DNA of 64,000 bases from Pedobacter sp. MC2016-24 (GTDB taxonomy: Bacteria; Bacteroidota; Bacteroidia; Sphingobacteriales; Sphingobacteriaceae): assembly GCF_015223055.1 (NCBI RefSeq), contig NZ_JADFBX010000004.1, positions 372,001-436,000 of the forward strand, given 5' to 3'. Of this stretch, positions 53,373-60,308 are shown one piece after another. Made by a program: the position numbers and the translations under genes. The notes under the pieces are model-generated. The model had not been told where the DNA came from. It ran no database searches and was given only the letters and a program-made list of their open reading frames with translations. The stretch's first letter is position 1. Each line of letters begins with the position of its first letter.

Positions 53373-53915
53373 ATGAAGAAGATCGATAAAATATATGTAG
53401 CCCTGGCGGTTGGCGTGGTAGCAGCAACCGTAATTTCCTCTTGTGCTGCAGTTTCTATTCCAAAAGGCGCAAAAGCCGTTGAACCGTTCAATAAAGACAA
53501 ATACCTGGGTAAATGGTATGAAATTGCGCGCCTGGATTTTAAATACGAACGTGGTTTGAGCCAGGTAACTGCTCATTATTCTTTAAATGATGACGGAACC
53601 ATCCGGGTGGACAATAAAGGATATAATGCGGTTAAAAATGAATGGAAACAAAGCATCGGTAAAGCGAAGTTTGTAGGTAAAACCGATGTCGGGCGTCTTA
53701 AAGTTTCTTTCTTTGGTCCTTTTTATGCAGGATACAATGTCATTGCAATAGATGACGAATACCAGTACGCTCTGGTAGCGGGAAATAACCTCAAATACCT
53801 TTGGATCTTATCCAGAACGAAAACCATACCTGAAGCCGTAAAAATCAATTATCTGCAAAAGGCAAAAAATCTGGGCTATGACACTGACGCGCTGGTTTGG
53901 GGCAGGCATGATTAA
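53373..53915 (+). CDS. Lipocalin family lipoprotein (Blc-like)
   Basis: A 180-residue outer-membrane lipocalin. Lipobox VISSC near residue 26; first conserved region KYLGKWYEIARLDFKYERG, second FFGPFYAGYNVIAIDDEYQY, and third LWILSRTKTI, the order and spacing of the bacterial Blc group. These eight-stranded barrels bind fatty acids or lysophospholipids during envelope stress. Normal length. It converges on the MocR gene with only 8 bases between stops. Confidence 0.9.
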   Translation: MKKIDKIYVALAVGVVAATVISSCAAVSIPKGAKAVEPFNKDKYLGKWYEIARLDFKYERGLSQVTAHYSLNDDGTIRVDNKGYNAVKNEWKQSIGKAKFVGKTDVGRLKVSFFGPFYAGYNVIAIDDEYQYALVAGNNLKYLWILSRTKTIPEAVKINYLQKAKNLGYDTDALVWGRHD

Positions 53916-53923
53916 CTGCTGCC

Positions 53924-55396
53924 TCAATGCCGCTGTTCTAGTTCTTCCATAATTAGTCTGATCATTTTTGCACCACCTTCAGCTTCTACAATATCAAAAG
54001 CACCAAAGCCAAGGATCATATAATATACAGGCTCATGGGTTTTTGGACTGTTGGGGTGAAAGGGGACGGGTATGCCCCGTTCGCCTAATTTTTTTAAGAC
54101 CACGGTGAGGTTACATGTTTCTTGAAATTTTAGCCAGAATGTTAAACCATGTTCGGGAATGGTATACGTGACATATTTGCCGAGATGGTGACTTAAAATC
54201 AGATCCAGCTCATTGCGGAATTTTTTTGATTTGGCGCGGACATGTCTCGCGTATTCTGCCATCTCCCCGCTTTTGATCATGTCAGCTATGGCTTTCTCTT
54301 TAATGATATCCCTAGATTCGATGGGCTGAGCAGGTAGCATTTGCAGTTGTTCAATAAACTGGGCTGAAGCGGCAACAATGCGTAAAGTCCGGGTTTCCGG
54401 TATCGCTTTACTTAATGCAGCCAGGTAAATGACAAAACCATCATGATTATAACCGGCCATAGGGCTATATGGACTTTTTGTATACCAAAATTCATGATCC
54501 TCCTCTTCTTCCAGGATGCAGACTTTATATTTTTTTGCAAGTTCTATCAATTTGACAGCTTTGGAAATACTGAAGGAATGACCTTCAGGAAAGCTGAATT
54601 GCGGCCGGATGTAAATGGCACGCACTTTTGTAAATTGCAGTAAACGTTCCAGTCGGGATAGAAAGTCATGTTCCATTCTGTTCATCACGTAGATTCTTGC
54701 CCCACTTTTTTCCAATGCCGTGTGCAGCAACAAATCTTGTGGAGACGTATTGATGACGATGTCTCCCGGACTGATCAGTATTTTAAATACTTGATTTAAA
54801 GAAAGCTCCCGGCCCTTAATGATATCCAGCATATTGGCCTTTAAACCAAAGCTTCGCCGTCGGTTTAAATCTTCCAGTATGGTGCTTTTTAAATAATCGG
54901 CTTCGTAAGCGGAAAGTAGCTGGGCCTGGCTTAAATGTTTACTGGCCTCTAGATGGCGGCTGCAGTATTCTGCAAATTTATCTTCAGGAAAGGATGCGGG
55001 ACTGGGAAAGTCTGTGCCTACGGCTACGTATAGATAGGGTAAGGATTGGGATGAAACGGATTGATTTGGGAGATGCGGGAGTCCGGCAGGAAAAACGTCG
55101 GTAAAGCCGGATGTTCGGTGTGGTACTTCGGTACTTGGATTTGTGGTAGAGACAAATGTGCCTGAGCCCTGACTGGTAGACAGCCAATTGTTGGAAATGA
55201 GTTTGGAGTAAGCGTTTTGTACGGTGTTTCTATTGATTTTATTGAGTTGTGCAAGATCACGGTAAGGGGGGACTCGTGAGCCCGGGACGAGTTGTCCACT
55301 TTTGATTTTGTTGACGATGAAATTATAAATGTCTCTGCCGGAATTCATTTTATCAAGCTTTGAGACTAGCCATTCGGCTTTTTCGAGAGGTTTCAT
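53924..55396 (-). CDS. MocR/PdxR-type GntR regulator with aminotransferase-like domain
   Basis: A 490-residue regulator. A GntR winged helix occupies residues about 17-85 (SGQLVPGSRVPPYRDLAQLN, then INRNTVQNAYSKL). A class I aminotransferase-like domain follows, with a candidate PLP lysine in AALSKAIPETRTLRIV. The enzyme-like part is only loosely conserved. MocR proteins use PLP or an amino compound as effector and bind direct repeats near their own promoter. Two such 12-base direct repeats lie in the divergent region upstream. Confidence 0.88.
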   Translation of the reverse strand: MKPLEKAEWLVSKLDKMNSGRDIYNFIVNKIKSGQLVPGSRVPPYRDLAQLNKINRNTVQNAYSKLISNNWLSTSQGSGTFVSTTNPSTEVPHRTSGFTDVFPAGLPHLPNQSVSSQSLPYLYVAVGTDFPSPASFPEDKFAEYCSRHLEASKHLSQAQLLSAYEADYLKSTILEDLNRRRSFGLKANMLDIIKGRELSLNQVFKILISPGDIVINTSPQDLLLHTALEKSGARIYVMNRMEHDFLSRLERLLQFTKVRAIYIRPQFSFPEGHSFSISKAVKLIELAKKYKVCILEEEEDHEFWYTKSPYSPMAGYNHDGFVIYLAALSKAIPETRTLRIVAASAQFIEQLQMLPAQPIESRDIIKEKAIADMIKSGEMAEYARHVRAKSKKFRNELDLILSHHLGKYVTYTIPEHGLTFWLKFQETCNLTVVLKKLGERGIPVPFHPNSPKTHEPVYYMILGFGAFDIVEAEGGAKMIRLIMEELEQRH

Positions 55397-55456
55397 ACGA
55401 GAGGATAATTGTTTTTAAGGCATGGTTAATATCTTCTTTTTGGTTATGGTCTAATT

Positions 55457-55464
55457 CAAATATA
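55457..55464 (-). promoter_or_regulatory. Candidate -7 element of the MocR gene
   Basis: TATATTTG on the minus strand, a full TAnnTTTG match, 61 bases before the start at 55396. Confidence 0.45.
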
Positions 55465-55499
55465 AGCTAATTTTTTTTGTAAAAAAACACCAAAATTAA

Positions 55500-55535
55500 A
55501 ATTGACATAGGCAAAAAAGTCGGAATTGACATAGG
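55500..55535. repeat. Two 12-base direct repeats, probable MocR operator
   Basis: AATTGACATAGG occurs at 55500-55511 and again at 55524-55535, exactly 24 bases apart. Both lie between the divergent MocR gene and the Crp-like gene. MocR/PdxR regulators are known to bind spaced direct repeats, so this is the likely operator. The second copy may also overlap the -33 region of the rightward promoter. Confidence 0.6.
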
Positions 55536-55589
55536 AGAATATTAATTTAATTGTTGAGCTTTATCATGTAAATCAAATCATTACCTATA

Positions 55590-56213
55590 ATGGACTCTCA
55601 AAAAAAGAAATTAATTGATCAGCATCTGCTACCGGCATTTAGTTGCATTAATGACGAGAAAGATGAACTTGCAGCTTATTTATACAACATGTGTTGCTGG
55701 CATCAGGCTGTCCGCAACCAGGTTTTGGAATCACCAGGTGATTATCAGAATGGCCGGGCATGGTTTTCTATTGATGCCATGGTACAAAGCTATTACTACT
55801 GTCCCTTCATGAACCTGAAGTGGGGTAGCAGGATCTGGAAAAAACATGAATTTATAGTGTATTGCTCCAGTTTAATGCATCACATTCCACGCCATGACTA
55901 TATTGAAATTCTGGAACCAGGCATCATCCTTTCCATCAGCTACAGCGACCTTTCTATTTTAATAAAGCGCTTTCCTGCACTATTAAAATCTATACAAGAC
56001 ATTGCCATAAACAATGAGAAATACTATCATGACCATAGCTTACTGGTACGGCAGCCCCCTTTAAAGCGAGTTAGCATTTTTGAACAATGGCACCCGCTCT
56101 TTGTAAAAGTTGCCGGTAGAGATGCCATGGCCATGCATATAGGCCTAACCAGGCAAGGTTACAATCAGCAGTTAAGAAAACTGAATGCTAAAAATCAGTT
56201 TGCTTTTTTATAA
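55590..56213 (+). CDS. Crp/Fnr-like regulator, degenerate cyclic-nucleotide-binding domain
   Basis: A 207-residue protein. The middle part resembles the Crp beta-roll (HEFIVYCSSLMHH, EILEPGIILSISYSDLSILI), without the phosphate-binding cassette that would bind cAMP. The C-terminal 50 residues (FVKVAGRDAMAMHIGLTRQG, then YNQQLRKLN) look like the helix-turn-helix seen in similar Pedobacter-type proteins. Cysteines are frequent in the first 100 residues but not in an Fnr cluster pattern. Divergent from MocR across 193 bases, so it may be the MocR target. Confidence 0.6.
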   Translation: MDSQKKKLIDQHLLPAFSCINDEKDELAAYLYNMCCWHQAVRNQVLESPGDYQNGRAWFSIDAMVQSYYYCPFMNLKWGSRIWKKHEFIVYCSSLMHHIPRHDYIEILEPGIILSISYSDLSILIKRFPALLKSIQDIAINNEKYYHDHSLLVRQPPLKRVSIFEQWHPLFVKVAGRDAMAMHIGLTRQGYNQQLRKLNAKNQFAFL

Positions 56214-56226
56214 AGCAATTGCCTGA

Positions 56227-56472
56227 TCAGGTCAGTACAGCCGCTATACGTAAGGGCCAGTTGTTGTAAATTTTAGCAACTTCGGTTTCTGTATTTAAGG
56301 AAATGGAAAGCCACATGTCTTTACTGGCAGCTCTGAGTTCCGTTTCTGTTAAACGTGGTTGTCCGGTGGTATTGAAATGATGTAGCCAATACCTGATTTT
56401 TACCAGTTCCTCTTCGGTACTTTCGCCGGCTTTAAACCGTTCCAGGAGATTTTTGATTTCGGGGTCGCGCAT
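56227..56472 (-). CDS. Orphan FecR N-terminal anti-sigma fragment
   Basis: An 81-residue ORF (MRDPEIKNLLERFKAGESTE) matching the cytoplasmic N-terminus of FecR proteins. ELVKIRYWLHHF corresponds to the conserved W-Y element, LTETELRAASKDMWLSI to the DUF4880-like helix, and YNNWPLRIAAVLT to the start of the membrane span, where it ends. No FecR periplasmic domain follows and no sigma factor is adjacent. It is either a degraded remnant or a free-standing anti-sigma domain. Its intact frame and start argue mildly for recent loss or retained use. Confidence 0.6.
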   Translation of the reverse strand: MRDPEIKNLLERFKAGESTEEELVKIRYWLHHFNTTGQPRLTETELRAASKDMWLSISLNTETEVAKIYNNWPLRIAAVLT

Positions 56473-56630
56473 GTTTAGTTTTTAATGGTTAACTCTAAAA
56501 CAATTCAGCTAGTGCAATCGGGTAGGCGAAATGAAAATGTTTTAGAAATGTTACATTTAAAATAACCTGCTCATGATCAGCGTAAAATAGAACTATTGAT
56601 CAATATCTGCAGAATGCTCCTTAAATTCGG

Positions 56631-56638
56631 TAAGTTTG
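56631..56638 (+). promoter_or_regulatory. Candidate -7 element for the DinB-like gene
   Basis: TAAGTTTG is a full TAnnTTTG match, 22 bases before the ATG at 56661. No TTG lies at a normal -33 distance. Confidence 0.4.
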
Positions 56639-56660
56639 TTCATCAACAATATACACCGCA

Positions 56661-57116
56661 ATGCTTAAAGAATCGTTAAAAGCCCTTTTTACAAGAGATC
56701 TGAACAGGCTAAAAGTAGAAATTGAATCCTATCGGGATGAAAAGGTCATCTGGCTCATTGATCAACAGGTTTTAAATTCGGCCGGTAACCTTTGTTTACA
56801 CCTGGTTGGCAACTTAAACACTTTTGTGGGCGGAGAGCTGGGCAAAACAGGCTACCTGCGCGACAGGCCCCTGGAGTTTTCTCTGAAGGACGTACCACGG
56901 GCTGAACTGATCAGCAAAATTGAGGCAACAATTACCGTGGTTGCCAATGCCATTGATGGCTTGACCGAAGAAGACATGTATAGCAAATATCCATTGGTGA
57001 AAGTAGTTGAAGGTGGAGATACGGTCGGCTTTATGCTGATCCATCTGAGTACGCACCTGGCCTATCATTTGGGGCAGATCAATTACCACAGGAGGTTGCT
57101 GGATACCTCAAATTAA
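56661..57116 (+). CDS. DinB-like (DUF1572-type) four-helix metal-binding protein
   Basis: A 151-residue helical-bundle protein. The metal-site histidines expected in this superfamily are visible in NLCLHLVGNLN and in HLSTHLAYHLGQINYHRR. DinB-like proteins bind nickel, zinc or iron, and some are thiol-dependent transferases (bacillithiol S-transferase type). Normal length. Single gene with its own -7 element; no neighbour indicates the substrate. Confidence 0.85.
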   Translation: MLKESLKALFTRDLNRLKVEIESYRDEKVIWLIDQQVLNSAGNLCLHLVGNLNTFVGGELGKTGYLRDRPLEFSLKDVPRAELISKIEATITVVANAIDGLTEEDMYSKYPLVKVVEGGDTVGFMLIHLSTHLAYHLGQINYHRRLLDTSN

Positions 57117-57148
57117 ACAACGGGAGTGGCAGTAATGAGCCGGATGCT

Positions 57149-57225
57149 ATTTAAAATAGTTCTAAATAATTTTTGATGGTAAGGATATTGTTCCTAGCTT
57201 AGCATAGTTTTTAATCATTCTAAAT
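57149..57225 (+). promoter_or_regulatory. Two Fur-superfamily-like boxes upstream of DUF4198
   Basis: ATTTAAAATAGTTCTAAAT (57149-57167) and GTTTTTAATCATTCTAAAT (57207-57225) resemble the 7-1-7 inverted repeat TTAGAATNATTCTAA seen for Fur/PerR/Irr-type regulators. Each keeps an intact right half (TTCTAAAT). They precede the DUF4198 start by 79 and 21 bases. Which regulator binds cannot be told. Confidence 0.45.
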
Positions 57226-57246
57226 AATAAGCTAAACAATAACAAG

Positions 57247-57960
57247 ATGAAATCATTACTACTTGCATTACTATTTACGCTGGGCACAAGCCAGTTGTTT
57301 GCACACGCTTTATGGATCGAAACCAGCACTTCCGGCAAAGCGGGAAAAGCACAACAAGTAAAAGTTTATTATGGAGAATACGTTTCAAATGAACGTGAAG
57401 AAACTTCCAAATGGTATTCTGATGTGAAAGACTTTACCTTATGGCTTACCGCCCCAGGAAAAGAAAAAATTAAATTAAGCACCACCCCAGGCACCAATTT
57501 CTATGCGGCAAGTTTTACTCCCGATACAGATGGTACCTATGTTTTAACTGTAAGTCATGAAGCTAAAGAACTGGGTGGAACAACAAAATATGAGTTTCTG
57601 TCTACAGCAATCGTAGCAGTAGGTAAGCCTGCTGTTATCGATCATGCACAGATCCCTGCCAGTTTACAAGTTCATACAACCGAAGCTAAAACCTATAAAA
57701 CCAATGCGCCTGTAAAGTTCAAAGCCGTTCAGAATGGAAAGCCTTTGGCCAACAAAACGGTGTCTGTTTTTTCTCCGGAGGGATGGGGTAAAGAAATCAC
57801 TACCGATGAAAATGGTATGGTTACCTTCAGTCCAATATGGCCGGGAAGATATGTATTGGAAGTGTCTGCGATGGATAAGACAGCCAAAGGAACACACCAT
57901 GGTAAAGATTACGCTGCCGCCTGGCAGGGAGCCACTTCAAGTTTTGAAGTAGCAAAATAA
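57247..57960 (+). CDS. DUF4198 family secreted protein
   Basis: A 237-residue exported protein: signal peptide (MKSLLLALLFTLGTSQLFA) whose likely cleavage leaves HALWIE as the new N-terminus. The DUF4198 pattern follows: an Ig-like half (FTLWLTAPGKEKIKLSTTPG, then YVLTVSHE) and a second sandwich (KTNAPVKFKAVQNGKPLANK and GMVTFSPIWPGRYVLEVS). The family is linked to metal uptake and sits near TonB receptors elsewhere. An N-terminal histidine and Fur-like boxes upstream fit a metal role, but no direct proof is visible. Confidence 0.82.
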   Translation: MKSLLLALLFTLGTSQLFAHALWIETSTSGKAGKAQQVKVYYGEYVSNEREETSKWYSDVKDFTLWLTAPGKEKIKLSTTPGTNFYAASFTPDTDGTYVLTVSHEAKELGGTTKYEFLSTAIVAVGKPAVIDHAQIPASLQVHTTEAKTYKTNAPVKFKAVQNGKPLANKTVSVFSPEGWGKEITTDENGMVTFSPIWPGRYVLEVSAMDKTAKGTHHGKDYAAAWQGATSSFEVAK

Positions 57961-58005
57961 AAACAACAAAGAGCCTGTGTCTGCTGACCAGGCTCTTTGT
58001 TGTTT
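57961..58005. terminator. Perfect 17-bp bidirectional terminator
   Basis: AAACAACAAAGAGCCTG (57961-57977) pairs with CAGGCTCTTTGTTGTTT (57989-58005) over 17 bp. It fills the whole 45-base gap between two convergent stop codons and has A- and T-runs on its flanks for both directions. Confidence 0.9.
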
Positions 58006-58803
58006 TTATGGAATTTCATTCACAACGATAGACGTTTCTTTTCTATCGCTCAATCCATAAATAATAGTCTTGTCTTTTACTGAGCGGTCTACTGCTATTC
58101 CTTGACCGTGGATACTGGTTTGAATGGTTTTAACATGTTCTAAAGTATAGCCGCTTTTGGGCAATTTCATCACATAAAGCTCTGTTTTGTCGTGCCCTGT
58201 GCAATATAGGTAGCCATCTTTACTCCAGCTGCCACCCGAATTGCTCATCGGCATGAAAGCTTTGATAATTTCCTCAGGATAGATCCAGGCAGCTACCTGA
58301 GCCCAGTCTTTATTGTATTTAACCAGCGATGTCCAGCGGGTATCCTTGCCATCGGCGGCATATTTCCCGGAATAATAGGCAAAACCTACCCACCAAAAGC
58401 CATCATGTGAATCAATCCAGGTGACGGATCCATTACCAATGCCAAAGCTTTGCGTGCCGATATGTGTTAAACTGGCGGCATCAAAGATCTCTATGGCACC
58501 GGCCATGGGCTGTTCGGGGAAATTGGAGTTTGCGCAATATAACTTACCATTGATGACATTCCCACTATTGAGGTGTTTAATGCCCTGGTCAGTACCGTCC
58601 CATTGGGCAACTACTTCTCCATTGGTTTTGCGGTGCTTAAAAATGGTGCTGTTGTTGATTTCATAAAAATAATCGCGATCAACCGCAACGGCCTGCTTTG
58701 CTTCTGCAACTTTATACTTCTTGATTTCTTTCGCGGCTTGACTATAGCCTGCAAGAGGACATAGAAAAAGGGCCGCAATGGTGTACTTTAATATCAGATT
58801 CAT
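58006..58803 (-). CDS. Secreted protein, possibly beta-propeller, beside SusCD system D
   Basis: A 265-residue protein with signal peptide (MNLILKYTIAALFLCPLAGYS). No family named with certainty. The body shows repeating blade-like segments with W/D and G residues: DYFYEINNSTIFKH, NVINGKLYCANSNFPEQP, VTWIDSHDGFWWVGFAYY, WSKDGYLYCTGHDKTELYVM. This suggests a small propeller. It lies 11 bases after the SusD gene and should be secreted or periplasmic, perhaps binding or processing the ligand of that transporter. Confidence 0.6.
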   Translation of the reverse strand: MNLILKYTIAALFLCPLAGYSQAAKEIKKYKVAEAKQAVAVDRDYFYEINNSTIFKHRKTNGEVVAQWDGTDQGIKHLNSGNVINGKLYCANSNFPEQPMAGAIEIFDAASLTHIGTQSFGIGNGSVTWIDSHDGFWWVGFAYYSGKYAADGKDTRWTSLVKYNKDWAQVAAWIYPEEIIKAFMPMSNSGGSWSKDGYLYCTGHDKTELYVMKLPKSGYTLEHVKTIQTSIHGQGIAVDRSVKDKTIIYGLSDRKETSIVVNEIP

Positions 58804-58814
58804 ATTTTAAATTT

Positions 58815-60302
58815 TTATTGCTCCCACCAGCTTTTTACAGTTGACAAATCCCCGCCAATGGCTTGGACTGCCTGCTGAAGATTTTCAGCATTGATAGATT
58901 GCAGATAGGTTGGATATAAACAACGTGAGGGAAATTGATTTTCAGCGGGAATGCCTGTTCCCCTAGGCAAAACAGGATATCCTGTCCTTCGTTTTTCAAA
59001 CCAGGACTGGTAATCGTTAAAGAAAAATGCATAGTATTTTTGCAGCATGATCTGCTGCAATTGTGCATCTGTACTGCCCGATGAGTTATAGGCCACACCA
59101 GTTTTCTGTAAATACCCGGCTGGTAAAACGGTACCCCATTGCTGCATGGATGCCGTAATTCCATTTTCATAATGGGCTTTTGCTGTATTGCCGGTAACAA
59201 ATCCTTTCAAAGCCAGCTCAGCCTTGATGAACTCCAATTCGGCATCAGTCATCATGATCCCCAGCTGTGGCAGAGTTTTCAGGTTGTCGTTGTAACTTGA
59301 ATTTTTATCTGTAGGGTATTCCAGTGTACTTTCATAACCACTTCTGATCCCCTGGTAAATACTCGCGCCGGCAACAGTAACCTGTGTGGCCCAAACTGCT
59401 CTTCTCGGATCTTCATCTGCATTCATTTTGTCCATAAAAAACAAAGTGAAATAATCACCCTGGCGCCAATCCAACAACCTTGCATTGTAATAGGGATTGT
59501 AATAAGGGTAGGAGCCTGGATACCTGAAAATGGCATCGTCTGAGGTTGCGGTAAATACAGGGTACTTTGCAGGATCAGCTAAAATGGTATTGATTTGATC
59601 ATTTACATTCACTTCGCCATTGCGCTTTGAGATTCTTAACAACAGCCTCAGCCGAAGTGAATTGGCAAATTTTTTCCATTTAACCATTCCCGGGTTTACA
59701 GTGCCGGTTAAGGTATTGGCGTTGTAAACCAGGTCGCCACCGTAAGTTAATGCCCTGGTGGTATTGATCAGCCCATTTGCCGTTTCCAGATCTTTAAGCA
59801 ACTGTACGTAAATATCTTTCTGCGCATCAAATTTTGGTTTTACAATGCCTGCTGTGGCTTGAGTAGCCTCAGTATAAGGCACATTGCCAAAGCAATCGGT
59901 AAGGATGGAATAAGCCCAGCTTTTATAGATCAGGGAGATGGCCATATAATTGGGTTCATTCAGGCGATCGGCAATGCGGTACAGATCCGCTACGTCGGTC
60001 ATGGCAGCATATAAACTGGTCCAGGTTCCATTGGCGTTGGCTGGCGTAATCACATAACGGTGAAGTCCACCGGATGTGCTGTAACGCGGTGCCGTGACCT
60101 GCATCAGCTCATGTGTGAAACTTTTGGACGCGGTCATGGTGGTGTTGACCAATTTATATTGGAGTTGGCCCAGCAGTACCCCTGGTGTAATTTCTTTAGG
60201 TCTGTTGGGATCGGTATTGATTGCTTCAAAATTTTTCTTGCAGGAAGTAAACAGCGAGAAAGTGATGGCAAAAATGGCGTAGACTATCGTTATCTTTTTC
60301 AT
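58815..60302 (-). CDS. SusD/RagB-like lipoprotein, system D
   Basis: A 495-residue lipoprotein, lipobox SLFTSC near residue 20. It belongs to the SusD-like group with WTSLYAAMTDVADLYRIADR, AISLIYKSWAYSILTDCFGN and KFANSLRLRLLLRISKRNG, a different branch from those in cassettes A-C, which have the RagB-type C-terminus. The C-terminal part LQQIMLQKYYAFFFNDYQSW, followed by FEKRRTGYPVLP, is typical. It follows SusC after 6 bases. Confidence 0.94.
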   Translation of the reverse strand: MKKITIVYAIFAITFSLFTSCKKNFEAINTDPNRPKEITPGVLLGQLQYKLVNTTMTASKSFTHELMQVTAPRYSTSGGLHRYVITPANANGTWTSLYAAMTDVADLYRIADRLNEPNYMAISLIYKSWAYSILTDCFGNVPYTEATQATAGIVKPKFDAQKDIYVQLLKDLETANGLINTTRALTYGGDLVYNANTLTGTVNPGMVKWKKFANSLRLRLLLRISKRNGEVNVNDQINTILADPAKYPVFTATSDDAIFRYPGSYPYYNPYYNARLLDWRQGDYFTLFFMDKMNADEDPRRAVWATQVTVAGASIYQGIRSGYESTLEYPTDKNSSYNDNLKTLPQLGIMMTDAELEFIKAELALKGFVTGNTAKAHYENGITASMQQWGTVLPAGYLQKTGVAYNSSGSTDAQLQQIMLQKYYAFFFNDYQSWFEKRRTGYPVLPRGTGIPAENQFPSRCLYPTYLQSINAENLQQAVQAIGGDLSTVKSWWEQ

Positions 60303-60308
60303 TGAATC

